Positions 54,193-63,787 of a DNA stretch of 64,000 nucleotides are shown here, in pieces. Origin of the DNA: JBCDAP01 sp038747915. Lineage in GTDB: Bacteria; Planctomycetota; Phycisphaerae; Phycisphaerales; UBA1924. Every line of letters begins with the position of its first letter. Within the stretch, counting starts at the first letter, position 1. The translations under genes and the position numbers were made by a program. The notes under the pieces are model-generated. The model was given only the letters and a program-made list of their open reading frames with translations. It did not search any database and was not told the origin of the DNA. The stretch covers positions 1 through 64,000 of the forward strand of contig JBCDJJ010000010.1 of assembly GCA_038747915.1 (NCBI GenBank), given 5' to 3'.

Positions 54193-55485
54193 TCAGATTT
54201 GCAGCAGAATGGCCGAGTTCTTGGCCCCAAAGGCGAGGCAGTTCACCATCGCGATCGACGCCTGCGATGGCTTCGCCCGGCCCGGGGTGTAGTCCAGGTC
54301 GCAGTCAGGGTCGGGCTCGTCGAGATTGATGGTCGGCGGGGCGAACGGACCGCACGGATCGGCGTCGCACCCGCGCATCGCGCCGAGCGTCGCCACCGCT
54401 GCCGCGAGGCCGCACGCGCCCTGCGGGTGCCCGATCTGCGACTTCACCGAATGCCCTACCAGGCGATGGGCATGATCTGAAAAGGCGAGCTTCACTGCCT
54501 TGGTCTCGAGCGCATCATTGAGCTTGGTCGCGGTGCCGTGGTAGTGCATCAGCTCGACGTCGCCCGGACCGATGCCCGCATCCTCGATCGCGAGTTTCAT
54601 GGCTCGGGCCGACTCACGCATATCGGGTTCTGGCCGCACGCGGTGGAACGCATCGCACGTCGAACCGAAACCGATGAACTCACCGATGGGTGGCCGGTGA
54701 GCGGCGCCCGGGCGTTGCAGCACCATGGCCCATGCCCCCTCGCCGAGCACGAAGCCGTCACGGCGGGCACAGAACGGTCGACTCGCGCGAGCAGCATCGT
54801 TCTGGGTGCTGTAGGGCGCGGTGCTGATCACACCGAGCAACTCCATGGATTCGAGCGTGGGCGCGGTGATCGGGGCATCGGCGCCGACCACCACCGCGGT
54901 ATGCGGGGCACCCGGTCGACCGGAGTTCAGCAGATCGCGAGCGAACCCGAGCGCGTTCGATGACGAGGCGCACCCATCGGAGATGCAGTGCGACGGTCCG
55001 TGCGCACCAAGATGGATGGAGAGTTCGCCGGCGAGATTGCCGTGCGTCGCGTTCGTCACCGTCCAGAGCGACATCGCGCGGCCGATGTGCCGGCGCGCCG
55101 ACTGCTCCTGCACGAAGTCGGCCCCACCCCCGCCCGTGCCAAGGAGCACAGCGACACCGCGCGACCAGGCCTCGTCCGCTGTGCCCGGCTCCGGGAGCCC
55201 CGCGGCCCCCCACGCCTCACGGGCGGCTGCCAGCGCCATCGGCACAAGCCGGGGCAGGCGCTTGAGCTCCGCCTCGGGCAGTACCGACGCGGGCTCGAAC
55301 GCCGCGCAGTCGGCGGCCGCGGATGTGCGCACGCGAGACCGATCCAGTTGGCCATCGAGCAACCGGGTGCCGGATCGGCCACCCCGCACCCCCGCGATGT
55401 ACGCCGGCACGCCGATGCCGATCGGGCTCACCGCCCCCATGCCCGTGATCAGGACCGCGCGGGATGGTGTGGGAGAGGTCGGCAC
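54193..55485 (-). CDS. FabF-like beta-ketoacyl synthase
   Basis: A 430-residue thiolase-fold condensing enzyme of KAS II type. The triad is visible: Cys in SDGCASSSNALGFA, His in MHYHGTATKLND and His in VGHSVKSQIGHPQGACG. The N-terminus is RAVLITGMGAVSPIGIG. It is divergent from housekeeping FabF ('YHGTATKLND' in place of AHGTSTxxND), and no fab genes or ACP are adjacent, so it may serve a specialised lipid or polyketide. The start is GTG at 55485, chosen because the domain begins just after it. The frame is open to 55599. It diverges from the glycosyltransferase gene. Confidence 0.85.
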   Translation of the reverse strand: MPTSPTPSRAVLITGMGAVSPIGIGVPAYIAGVRGGRSGTRLLDGQLDRSRVRTSAAADCAAFEPASVLPEAELKRLPRLVPMALAAAREAWGAAGLPEPGTADEAWSRGVAVLLGTGGGGADFVQEQSARRHIGRAMSLWTVTNATHGNLAGELSIHLGAHGPSHCISDGCASSSNALGFARDLLNSGRPGAPHTAVVVGADAPITAPTLESMELLGVISTAPYSTQNDAARASRPFCARRDGFVLGEGAWAMVLQRPGAAHRPPIGEFIGFGSTCDAFHRVRPEPDMRESARAMKLAIEDAGIGPGDVELMHYHGTATKLNDALETKAVKLAFSDHAHRLVGHSVKSQIGHPQGACGLAAAVATLGAMRGCDADPCGPFAPPTINLDEPDPDCDLDYTPGRAKPSQASIAMVNCLAFGAKNSAILLQI

Positions 55486-55601
55486 AGCTCGATCACTTCG
55501 CTCACGACGGCACGCCGGAGGCGGTGCCGGCCCGAGACCCCACGGTACGCCCCATAGCTGCCCGTTGTGGTGGGGCCGGCGGGTTGGTCGATAGCCCACT
55601 C

Positions 55602-58085
55602 ATGCCCACGCCGTCGACGATCGCAGCAACCGCCCAGGAGCGCACGATTGGTGAGCTGCAGGCGATCGGTCAGCGGGGCGACATGCGGTCGCTGCTTGCG
55701 GCCTCGGTGCGTGTGATCGAAGACCCCGGTGCGGGCGCCGCCGCTGAGCAAGCCCGTGCCTACGCCGTCGCCTCGGCTACCGCGCTCGGGTTCCCTACGA
55801 TCGCGCGGGAATTGCTCGGTGCGTGGCGAGGCGAAATACCCGCCGAGCTCGCGCCGGTCATCGCGAAGCTCGACCGCGAACCGGTGCAGGACCGCCTCGA
55901 GCACGCGCCGCGTGTGGCGCACGTGGAGCGAATCGTGGGCGCGCTGGCTGGTGGCGCGATGGCATCGTTCGAGCGCGTTGCTGAGGCAATGCAAGGCTGG
56001 CGAGAGCGTGCCGGTCAGCGGACCTGGCTTCGATCACCTGGTGGGCTCGTCGCGATCCGCGAGCCCGAGGGGCGGTGGTGGATTGGGGGGGATGTTGACA
56101 CGGCGATCCGTTCGCTAGTGATTCCAAAGTCGGAGGACGATGGCGATCCGATGCCGATGATCGTCGAGGGGATCCGGCCGCCATCGCTCCTCACCGAACT
56201 GATCGACCGCACACCCGCCTCCAACCTGGGGTACTCCGCTGCGATCCACATCGTTCAATGCGATCCGGGCGAGCTGCTGGATGGGCTCGCGCTGCTCGAC
56301 GATGAGACGGTCGCACTCGACCCCCGCCTGTGGTGGCACATCGGCGATGACGCCAGCGAACAACTCGCACTGTGCCTCCGTGATCGGCTCGGCCTTTCGC
56401 CGCCTCGCCTGGCACTGGTTACACCGAGCACCGCGCGACGGGCATCACCCGACCCGACGAGCGTCGTACGCACCTGTGCCGAGCGTCAACTCCAGGAGCA
56501 CCATCGTCTGCTCGCACACTTCGACCCCGTTTCCACACGCCCCATCTCGTGGTGGGCTGATCGGTTTCGTCGCGCCCTTGCTGGAGACGAGCGACCGCTG
56601 CGTGTGATCGTGCTCGGCACACGGTACGCCACATTCGTGCGCCACTCGGCGGATGACATCGCCGATGCGCTCCGCGCGTGTGGGTGCGACGCGGTCGTCG
56701 CGATCGAACCCGATGCGCACGGCAAGCTGACCTCCGTCGGATGGCTGCACGCGATCGAGCAGCACAACCCCGATCTCATCGTGACGATCAACTACACACG
56801 GGCATCGATGGGCACAAGCGTGCCGGCTGGGATCCCAACAGTCTGCTGGGTGCAGGATGCGATGGCGCACCTGCTCGATCGTGCAGCGGGCGCCGCCCAG
56901 GGCCCGACGGACTTCATGATCGGCCATGGGTGGGGATCGCTGTTCGACATGTTCGGGTACGCCCGGTCCCGGCACATGCCGAGCCGGGTGGTCGCCCACC
57001 CGCCGAAGTTCACACCCACGACTGCTCGGACCAAACATGACAGCTTCGACCACGAACTGGCGTACGTGAGCAACCATGGCGAGTCGCTCGACGCCCAGCG
57101 TGACCGGCTGTGCGCCATGTCGGAAGACGGCGGCCGTGTGCCGAGTGGGCTGGTGGCACGGCTCTGTGCGATCGCCCGTGACGTCGCGGAACGCACACTC
57201 TCCGATCGATTGATGATTGCGCTACGCGATGAGTACGAGCGCGAGATCACCCGCTTGAGTACATCGAATCTTGAACTCAATGTCGAGCTGCTCGTCAAAC
57301 AGATCGGTCTGCCCGTCGCCGATCGAGTGCTGCGGCATCAGATGATCGAGTGGGCCGCGGCCATCGCGAGCCGACATGGATGGCGTCTGGCGCTCGTCGG
57401 CAAGCACTGGGAGACGCACCCCGCGTTCGCGCCGTACGCGCACCCATCGGTTTCCCACGAGGGTGGCGAGCTGGGCCGCATCTACCAGCGCTCGGCGCTG
57501 TGCCTGCACGCCTCGGCATCCGGTTCGACGCACCAACGCGTGATGGAGTGCGCGCTCGCCGGTGGGCTGACCGCTGCCCGTCGGCTCCCCGATGACCTCG
57601 CGAGTCTGCGTCGCAGTGCGCTCGCGCACGCGATCGCCGATGCGCTCGGCGATGACGATCGCGCCGCGGAGATGAATGCAGCGGCAGCGCGCGGAGAGCC
57701 AGTCGAGCTCGACCTGGATCGGACAGACTTTGGACGCTCGTATCTCGAAGCGGCGCGCTCGGCCGGCGAGGACCCACCGCCGACGGAGGTCGCGCCGCCG
57801 GAGCGTATGGAGCCGATGCGCTGGCTGCACGGCACCAAGCCGGCCTCATTCGACCAGCGCTGGCTCCACGGTGTGGATCTTCGCGCGCTCACGTTCACAG
57901 ACGAATCCTCGCTCGAATCGATCGCCGCTCATGCGGTCGAGGATCCGGACTGGCGCGCGGAGCAATCGGCAGAGGTCGCTCGGCGCGTGCGTGCCCACCA
58001 TACCTATGAAGCGGTGTTCCGAACCGCGCTGCCGGCGATCGCCCGATCGATGGCCGAGTCGGCCGGCACCCGTCGCGTCACGTGA
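55602..58085 (+). CDS. Large CgeB-like glycosyltransferase-family protein
   Basis: An 827-residue soluble protein. Residues about 320-680 have GT-B features of the CgeB/'spore maturation' type: 'LRVIVLGTRYATFVRHSADDIADAL', 'HNPDLIVTINYTRASMG', 'VPTVCWVQDAMAHLLD', 'MIGHGWGSLFDMFGYA' and 'GGELGRIYQRSALCLHASAS' with 'QRVMECALAGG'. The N-terminal 300 residues are uncharacterised. The start is ATG at 55602 (MPTPSTIAATAQ). It faces pseC/pseB, with stops overlapping by 8 bases. A role in glycosylating flagellin or a surface glycan with pseudaminic-type sugars is inferred from the neighbourhood. Confidence 0.7.
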   Translation: MPTPSTIAATAQERTIGELQAIGQRGDMRSLLAASVRVIEDPGAGAAAEQARAYAVASATALGFPTIARELLGAWRGEIPAELAPVIAKLDREPVQDRLEHAPRVAHVERIVGALAGGAMASFERVAEAMQGWRERAGQRTWLRSPGGLVAIREPEGRWWIGGDVDTAIRSLVIPKSEDDGDPMPMIVEGIRPPSLLTELIDRTPASNLGYSAAIHIVQCDPGELLDGLALLDDETVALDPRLWWHIGDDASEQLALCLRDRLGLSPPRLALVTPSTARRASPDPTSVVRTCAERQLQEHHRLLAHFDPVSTRPISWWADRFRRALAGDERPLRVIVLGTRYATFVRHSADDIADALRACGCDAVVAIEPDAHGKLTSVGWLHAIEQHNPDLIVTINYTRASMGTSVPAGIPTVCWVQDAMAHLLDRAAGAAQGPTDFMIGHGWGSLFDMFGYARSRHMPSRVVAHPPKFTPTTARTKHDSFDHELAYVSNHGESLDAQRDRLCAMSEDGGRVPSGLVARLCAIARDVAERTLSDRLMIALRDEYEREITRLSTSNLELNVELLVKQIGLPVADRVLRHQMIEWAAAIASRHGWRLALVGKHWETHPAFAPYAHPSVSHEGGELGRIYQRSALCLHASASGSTHQRVMECALAGGLTAARRLPDDLASLRRSALAHAIADALGDDDRAAEMNAAAARGEPVELDLDRTDFGRSYLEAARSAGEDPPPTEVAPPERMEPMRWLHGTKPASFDQRWLHGVDLRALTFTDESSLESIAAHAVEDPDWRAEQSAEVARRVRAHHTYEAVFRTALPAIARSMAESAGTRRVT

Positions 58086-59334
58086 CGGTGTACGCGCCGA
58101 TGACTTTCCGTACCGCGGCGATCACATCGCTCGTGTCCGAATCGGCCATCGTGGGGAAGAGTGGGAGTGTGATCAGCTCGTCAGCGGCACGCTCGGCAAC
58201 CGGGCACTGGCCCTCTGCCGTCTCGAACCGCTCTCGGTAGTACGGGTGCAGATGCACACACGAGTAGTGGACGTTCACACCGATGCCTTCGGCGATCAGC
58301 GCGGCGAACACCTCGTCGCGGCTCGCACGGAGCCGCTCGGGTCGCACCCGCATGACGAACAGGTGCCAGGCGTGCCCCTCGTGCGGCTCGGGCAGCGTGA
58401 TCGCCTCGAGATCCGCGAGTTCATCGAGATATCGGTGAGCGATCGCCCGGCGGCGGGTGATCGAGGCGCCGAGCCGGGAGAGCTGGCTCGCGGCGAGGGC
58501 GGCGTTGATGTCGGACAACCGGTAGTTGTGCCCGAGTTCGAGCATCTGGTAGGCGTGCCCGCCGGAGCGCTCTCGCGCCGCGGCGTCGGTGTCGATGCCG
58601 TGGCTGCGCAGGCGTGTGGCGCGGGCAGCGAGCTCGGGATCGTTGGTCGCGATCGCGCCGCCCTCACCCGCTGCGGCGTGCTTGACGGGGTGGAAGCTGA
58701 ACGTGGCGGCTCGCGCGAGCGATGGTGCGGGTACGCCACCGAGCCTTGCACCGGGCGCGTGGCACGCATCGGCGAGTAAGGGCACATCGGCCCGTTCGCA
58801 CACCATACGCACCGGATCGGTTGCGCTCGGCCGACCGGTATAGTCCACCGTGACCACCAGCTTCGTGCGCTCGCTCAGACTGACGCGCACCCGCGATGGG
58901 TCGAGCAGCAGCGTGCGGTCGTTGACATCGGCGAACACCGGGGTGGCGCCGCACATCACCGCTGCGTTCGCCGTGGCGACGAACGTGATCGGTGGCACGA
59001 TCACCTCGTCACCCGGCCCAACACCGAGCGCGAGCATGGACGCGTGGAGGGCCGCGGTGCCGGAGTTGACCGCGATGGCATGGTCCGTGCCCGCCATCTC
59101 GGCGACCGCACGCTCGAAGGCCACGACCGCCGGGCCACCGGTCAGGGGCTGATCTCGAAGAATGGCGTCGACCGCGGCGCGGTCGGCCTCGGTGATTTCG
59201 TGGCGGCCGTAGGGGAGGCGATCGCGACGGACCGGGTGCCCCCCATCGATCGCGAGCGCACCCCGCCCCGGTCGCGGGTCGACGCGGGTCGGCTCACGCG
59301 TATCAATGGAACCCGCCTTGGCGAGCGTGCTCAC
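58078..59334 (-). CDS. pseC: PseC-like DegT/DnrJ aminotransferase
   Basis: A 418-residue PLP enzyme. It has 'RRDRLPYGRHEITEADRAAVDAIL', the substrate/PLP block 'VNSGTAALHASMLALGVGPGDEV', 'VPLLADACHAPGA' and the Schiff-base Lys in SFHPVKHAAAGEGG. These fit UDP-4-amino-4,6-dideoxy-AltNAc transaminase, the second step of pseudaminic acid synthesis. The sequence is typical of PseC (motif 'HPVKHIxxGEGG'), and PseB is encoded directly upstream with a GTGA overlap (GTG start). No PseH, PseG, PseI or PseF is in the window, so the pathway is incomplete here. Confidence 0.88.
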   Translation of the reverse strand: MSTLAKAGSIDTREPTRVDPRPGRGALAIDGGHPVRRDRLPYGRHEITEADRAAVDAILRDQPLTGGPAVVAFERAVAEMAGTDHAIAVNSGTAALHASMLALGVGPGDEVIVPPITFVATANAAVMCGATPVFADVNDRTLLLDPSRVRVSLSERTKLVVTVDYTGRPSATDPVRMVCERADVPLLADACHAPGARLGGVPAPSLARAATFSFHPVKHAAAGEGGAIATNDPELAARATRLRSHGIDTDAAARERSGGHAYQMLELGHNYRLSDINAALAASQLSRLGASITRRRAIAHRYLDELADLEAITLPEPHEGHAWHLFVMRVRPERLRASRDEVFAALIAEGIGVNVHYSCVHLHPYYRERFETAEGQCPVAERAADELITLPLFPTMADSDTSDVIAAVRKVIGAYTVT

Positions 59335-60323
59335 GCGGCCCTCGCGGGCTCACCGGCGAGCACGCGGAGCTGATCGCCGGTGATCCACTGGTCGTTCGTG
59401 TCGCTCACATAGGTGAAGCCTTCGGCGACTCGCCGCCCGAGCGGGCTCGCACCACGATGCCATGTGGCGCCCTCCGGCTCGACGATGAACAGATCGTCGA
59501 GCTCCAGTGTCTGGCGCGATTCATCGGCCGAGATCATCGTCTCGTGCAGCTTCTCACCGGGTCGCACACCGATGAACTCGATGTTGCAGTCCGGCGCGAT
59601 CGTGTGCGCAAGATCAACGATCCGCATCGACGGAATCTTCGGCACGAAGATCTCACCACCGCGGGTCATCTCCATGGCCTTGACCACGAGGTCGACACCT
59701 TGCTCCACGCGGAGCCAGAACCGCGTCATCTCCGGGTGGGTGACGGTCACGACCCCCGTCTCACGCTGCTTCTTGAAGAGCGGAATCACCGACCCACGCG
59801 AGCCGAGCACGTTGCCGTAGCGGACGTTGGCGAAGACCGTCTCCGTACCGGAGGCGTAGGCGTTGGACTGGGTGAAGAGTTTCTCCGAGCAGAGCTTGGT
59901 CGCGCCGTAGAGGTTGACCGGGGCCACGGCCTTGTCGGTGGAGAGGGCGATGACGCGCTTGACGCCCGCATCGATCGACGCCTCGACGACGTTGCGCGCC
60001 CCCATGACGTTGGTCATGATTGCTTCGAAGGGGTTGTACTCGCACGCGGGCACCTGCTTGAGAGCCGCTGCATGGACGACCACATCGACGCCGCTCATCG
60101 CCCGGCGGAGCCGGGTCTCGTCTCGCACATCGCCGATGAAGTAGCGGAGGCGGGGATCGTCGAAACCGCTCGTGCGCATCTCGTGCTGCTTCAGTTCATC
60201 GCGCGAGAAGACCACCAGCCGCTCGGGGTCGAGATGTTCGAGGGCGTGGCGGATGAAGGCCTTCCCGAAGGTGCCGGTGCCGCCGGTGACGAGGATGTTC
60301 GAGCCGTGGGGTGTAAAGGGCAT
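59331..60323 (-). CDS. pseB: PseB: UDP-GlcNAc 4,6-dehydratase (inverting)
   Basis: A 330-residue SDR enzyme starting pseudaminic acid synthesis. It has the NADP loop ILVTGGTGTFGKAFIRHAL, 'FSRDELKQHEMR', 'VVVHAAALKQVPACEYNPFEAI', a YGATK active site (LYGATKLCSEKLF) and 'RYGNVLGSRGSVIPLFKKQ'. All match PseB more closely than WbpM-type enzymes. The ATG at 60323 (MPFTPHGSNILVTGG) is chosen; the 60392 start adds an unlikely leader. First gene of the coupled pair. Confidence 0.92.
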   Translation of the reverse strand: MPFTPHGSNILVTGGTGTFGKAFIRHALEHLDPERLVVFSRDELKQHEMRTSGFDDPRLRYFIGDVRDETRLRRAMSGVDVVVHAAALKQVPACEYNPFEAIMTNVMGARNVVEASIDAGVKRVIALSTDKAVAPVNLYGATKLCSEKLFTQSNAYASGTETVFANVRYGNVLGSRGSVIPLFKKQRETGVVTVTHPEMTRFWLRVEQGVDLVVKAMEMTRGGEIFVPKIPSMRIVDLAHTIAPDCNIEFIGVRPGEKLHETMISADESRQTLELDDLFIVEPEGATWHRGASPLGRRVAEGFTYVSDTNDQWITGDQLRVLAGEPARAA

Positions 60324-60727
60324 GGGTCTCTCGGTGTCTCGTGGATCGGCGGGCCGCGTCGTGCCGCCCGCCACCTGCTTATCGGCCGACACTCGGGGGG
60401 GTGTTGAGGGTGAGCCGCGCCCCAGCTCGAAGATGAAGCCGTATCAATTGGATTTTGTTTGGGTATTCTTCGCTCGGCGGGATGCCGCTCGCGAGTTGCC
60501 GGCCCCGGCCCCAGCCCCGGCTCCGGCTCCGGCTCCGGCTCACGGCTCACGGCTCACGGCTCACGGTGAAGGAGATCGCACACCGGCCCGTGAATCCGCT
60601 CGCATCCGCTCACGCGGGACACAGCAACGTCCGATACGAACCACATGGACATGGTGATGAGTGCAGCCCATCGGGACGACGAGGTGCGGGGCGCACCTGA
60701 CACACTCGTGTGTGCGAGGAACGTGCG
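60324..60727. other. Intergenic region between the pse genes and the capsule-type gene
   Basis: A 404-base divergent region. It contains a tandem array (listed separately) and an AT-richer patch (about 60437-60470) with ATCAATTGGATTTTGTTTGG that may hold the pse promoter. No gene is supported. Confidence 0.5.
60498..60567. repeat. Tandem array of CCGGCT then CACGGCT units
   Basis: Three or more 6-base units (GGCTCC) pass into four 7-base units (GGCTCAC). The change of unit length, with a shared GGCTC core, suggests slippage expansion from one GAGCCG-type word. It is not translated by a supported gene. Confidence 0.85.
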
Positions 60728-62293
60728 ATGACCGCTGTCCCCGCGGACCCGGCGACATCGCCAGGACAGACCAATACATCCCTCGAGATCCCCGTCGATG
60801 AGCTGATCGCCGAACTCAGGCCGCGCTTCGAGGCGGATGAGCACCGCGCCGGGGAGGGGCCGCGCGTGCTGTTCTCGAGCTGCCGACCCGGGCTCTCAGC
60901 GATGGGCCACTGGATCTCGCACGTGGAGTCGTTGGTAGCGGCTCGTCTCCGGCGAACACACCAGGCCTCGTGCTCGTTCGCGGTCGATGACGTCGGGCTA
61001 CGGCGGGTGACGAAACGGACAGCGTACCGGGCTTTCGCGTTCGACCGCTTTCACCCAGCGAGCGCACACGATGTGCGCCACGAGGATCGTCTCGACGCCG
61101 ACGATGATCTGGCATCACTCACCGTCGACGAGCTGCTGGCCACCGAGCGGGCGGGCGTTCCGCTCGGGCGTGTCGCCGGCGTCTCGCTCAGAAAAACCCT
61201 GCGGCGGTCGACGATCGGGCCCGGCGATGCAAAGGACCTTGCACGGTGGATCACCTGCGGTCGTGACCACCTCCGGTGGGCCGAGGCGGTGCTCGACGAT
61301 GTGCGCCCGGATGCGGTGGTCACGAACCACACGACGTACATCGAGCACGGTGGGATCTGGCATCACCTCTGCCTCGCTCGAGGAATCCCGACGGTCACCT
61401 GGCAGGCTGCGGGCCGCAACACGGTGATCGCTCGCCGGTTGACCGCGAGCGAGGCGAGTCAGCATGTCGCGGGGCTGAGCGCCGAGGCGTGGCAGCAGAT
61501 TGTCACGAGGCCCGATGCCGACTCTTTGGCATCCGAGGCGCGTGCGCACCTCGATCGGCGTGCGCGCGGCGACGATCAACGCATCCCGAGCGCCCCCAAG
61601 ATCGGCACCGCCCACCAACCGGAGGCCTTCGATCCCGCCTCGATCTGGCCATCGGACGACGCTCGACCGCTCATCGGAGTGTTCACGCACCTGCCGTGGG
61701 ACGCTGCGGGCGGGCACTACAATGACCTCTTCTCCGACCTTCGCGCCTGGGTGGCGGCGACCGCTCGTGCCGCAGCTTTAAACGATCGCGCACGGTGGGT
61801 GTTCCGCATCCACCCGGCGGAGTCCGTGCGCGGGACAGAAGAACACTTTGGTGACGTGGCGCGCGCGGAGGCCGGTCGTGCAGCACATGTACACATCGTG
61901 GAGAGCGAGACTCCGATCTCGTCATATGCAATCGCTCGGCACCTCTCCGCCGCGGTGACGGTTCGCGGCACGCTGGCGATCGAACTGGGGGCGCGCGGGC
62001 TGCCGGTGGTCTGTGCCGGCTCGAGTGCGCCTCGAATCGCCGAATTTAACCTGTTTCCGGACTCCGCAGATGCGTATCTCGACCTGCTCGGACAGATCGA
62101 GAGCGTGCCACCGCTCGACGCACCGGCTCAGCGGCGCGCCGAGCTGTACGCCTGGTGGCACTTCATCGCGAGCCGGCTCGAGCTGAGGTGCATCGACCGG
62201 TTTGATGACATCACGGCTCTACGATCGCTCACCCCCGAGGCGGTGGAGACCGACGCCGCGCTGGGGCGCGTCGCCGAGATGCTGCTCGGGTGA
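60728..62293 (+). CDS. Capsule/surface-polysaccharide-type transferase
   Basis: A 521-residue soluble protein with features of capsule polysaccharide biosynthesis (KpsS/LipB-like GT-B) proteins: 'PDAVVTNHTTYIEHGGIWHH', 'LIGVFTHLPWDA', 'RWVFRIHPAESVRGTEEHF', 'VHIVESETPISSYAIARHLS' and 'VTVRGTLAIELGARGLPVVC'. The 'RxHPAE' and 'GTxxxExxxxGxPVV' motifs are where the nucleotide sugar is bound in this fold. The start is ATG at 60728 (MTAVPADP). It is next to the pse genes, suggesting joint surface glycan assembly. The exact sugar is unknown. Confidence 0.65.
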   Translation: MTAVPADPATSPGQTNTSLEIPVDELIAELRPRFEADEHRAGEGPRVLFSSCRPGLSAMGHWISHVESLVAARLRRTHQASCSFAVDDVGLRRVTKRTAYRAFAFDRFHPASAHDVRHEDRLDADDDLASLTVDELLATERAGVPLGRVAGVSLRKTLRRSTIGPGDAKDLARWITCGRDHLRWAEAVLDDVRPDAVVTNHTTYIEHGGIWHHLCLARGIPTVTWQAAGRNTVIARRLTASEASQHVAGLSAEAWQQIVTRPDADSLASEARAHLDRRARGDDQRIPSAPKIGTAHQPEAFDPASIWPSDDARPLIGVFTHLPWDAAGGHYNDLFSDLRAWVAATARAAALNDRARWVFRIHPAESVRGTEEHFGDVARAEAGRAAHVHIVESETPISSYAIARHLSAAVTVRGTLAIELGARGLPVVCAGSSAPRIAEFNLFPDSADAYLDLLGQIESVPPLDAPAQRRAELYAWWHFIASRLELRCIDRFDDITALRSLTPEAVETDAALGRVAEMLLG

Positions 62294-62383
62294 GCCCGCA
62301 CAGGGCCCGGCAAGGGCTCTAGGATGAGTGTTCGAGAGGCCTGGGACGTCCGGCGCCGCCGGCGGAACATCAACACGAGGTTC

Positions 62384-63787
62384 ATGATGGAATCGACCGC
62401 GAGCGAGCATGCAGCGATCGCCGGGACGACCGCACACACGCCGAGCGGGTGGACACCGCAGTCGTGGCAGGACCGTCTCGAGGCGCAGCAGGTGCGGTAT
62501 ACGGATGCAGACGCGGTCGTGCGCGCGGTCGCGCGGATGGCGAGCTTCCCGCCGCTCGTGACCTCGGGCGAGGTCGACCGGCTGCGCGAGCTGATCGCGG
62601 AAGCCCAGGCCGGTAAGCGTTTCCTGCTGCAGGGCGGCGACTGCGCCGAGACGCTGGCGGACTGCACGGATCCGAAGATCACGGCGCTGCTCAAGATCTT
62701 GCTCCAGATGAGTGTGGTGCTGGTGCACGGGCTGAAGAAGCCCGTGATCCGTCTCGGCCGGATGGCGGGGCAGTACGCCAAGCCGCGGTCGAGCGCAACG
62801 GAGGTGGTGAACGGGCTCGAGCTGCCGAGCTACTTCGGCGATCTCGTGAACGCTGCCGAGCCGACACCGGAGGCGCGAACACCCGACCCGATGCGCATGA
62901 TCGCGGGCTATCAGCACTCGGCGGTGACGCTCAACTTCATCCGCTCGCTGATCGACGGCGGGTTCGCCGATCTGCACCACCCCGAGCAGTGGGAACTCGG
63001 CTTCCTGCGGGGCAGCTCGTCGCTCAGCGCCCAGGCGCGGGAGGAGTACGAGCGGTTCCTGCACGAGCTCGGACAGGCGATCGAGTTCATGGAGTCGCTC
63101 GGCGATGCACGGGTCCACGAGCTCTCACGGATGGAGTTCTTCACCTCGCACGAGGCGTTGAACCTGCACTACGAGAGTGCACAGACCCGGCAGGTGCCCC
63201 GCAAGCCCGGGTACTACGACCTCACCACGCACCTCCCGTGGTGCGGCGAGCGGACGCGCCAGATCGATGGCGCTCACGTGGAGTTCCTGCGCGGTGTACG
63301 CAACCCGGTGGGCGTGAAGATCGGACCGACCGCCGAGCCGGACAAGGTGGTGGCACTGCTCGATGTGCTCAACCCTCGTGACGAACCCGGCAAGATCGTG
63401 CTGATCACACGGATGGGTGCGGATGTGATCGAGAGCGCACTGCCGGGCATCCTCGAGGGCGTCGCGCGAACCAACAAGCCCGTGCTGTGGATCAGCGACC
63501 CGATGCACGGCAACACCGAGAAGACCGCGAGCGGTGTGAAGACCCGCAACTTCGACAAGGTGCTCGCTGAGGTGGAGGCCGCCGCAGCGGCCCACCAAAG
63601 AGTCGGCACGGTGCTCGGCGGCGTGCATCTCGAACTAACCGGTGAGGATGTGACCGAATGCGTCGGCGGGGCGCGGAACGTGACCGAGGCCGACCTGGAC
63701 ACGAACTTCCAGTCGCTGTGCGACCCGCGGCTCAACTACGGTCAGGCGCTGGAGCTGGCGTTCCTCCTGGCGCGGAAGTTGGGGTAG
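62384..63787 (+). CDS. Class II DAHP synthase (shikimate pathway entry)
   Basis: A 467-residue enzyme condensing PEP and erythrose 4-phosphate. The class II (plant/AroG-Mycobacterium-like) signature is clear: 'LLQGGDCAETLADCT', 'IRLGRMAGQYAKPRS', 'YQHSAVTLNFIRSL', 'EFFTSHEALNLHYE', 'VGVKIGPTAEPDKVV', 'VLWISDPMHGNTEKTASGVKTR', 'GGVHLELTGEDVTECVGG' and the metal-binding set. ATG at 62384, preceded by GAGG; an adjacent ATG follows. The longer frame from 62324 is less likely. It converges with the zinc-ribbon gene, overlapping by 56 bases. Confidence 0.95.
   Translation: MMESTASEHAAIAGTTAHTPSGWTPQSWQDRLEAQQVRYTDADAVVRAVARMASFPPLVTSGEVDRLRELIAEAQAGKRFLLQGGDCAETLADCTDPKITALLKILLQMSVVLVHGLKKPVIRLGRMAGQYAKPRSSATEVVNGLELPSYFGDLVNAAEPTPEARTPDPMRMIAGYQHSAVTLNFIRSLIDGGFADLHHPEQWELGFLRGSSSLSAQAREEYERFLHELGQAIEFMESLGDARVHELSRMEFFTSHEALNLHYESAQTRQVPRKPGYYDLTTHLPWCGERTRQIDGAHVEFLRGVRNPVGVKIGPTAEPDKVVALLDVLNPRDEPGKIVLITRMGADVIESALPGILEGVARTNKPVLWISDPMHGNTEKTASGVKTRNFDKVLAEVEAAAAAHQRVGTVLGGVHLELTGEDVTECVGGARNVTEADLDTNFQSLCDPRLNYGQALELAFLLARKLG

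Noticed and set aside
60498..60567. Tandem array considered as a CRISPR
   Set aside because: Units are 6-7 bases, contiguous and without spacers. No CRISPR array or cas gene is seen anywhere in the window.
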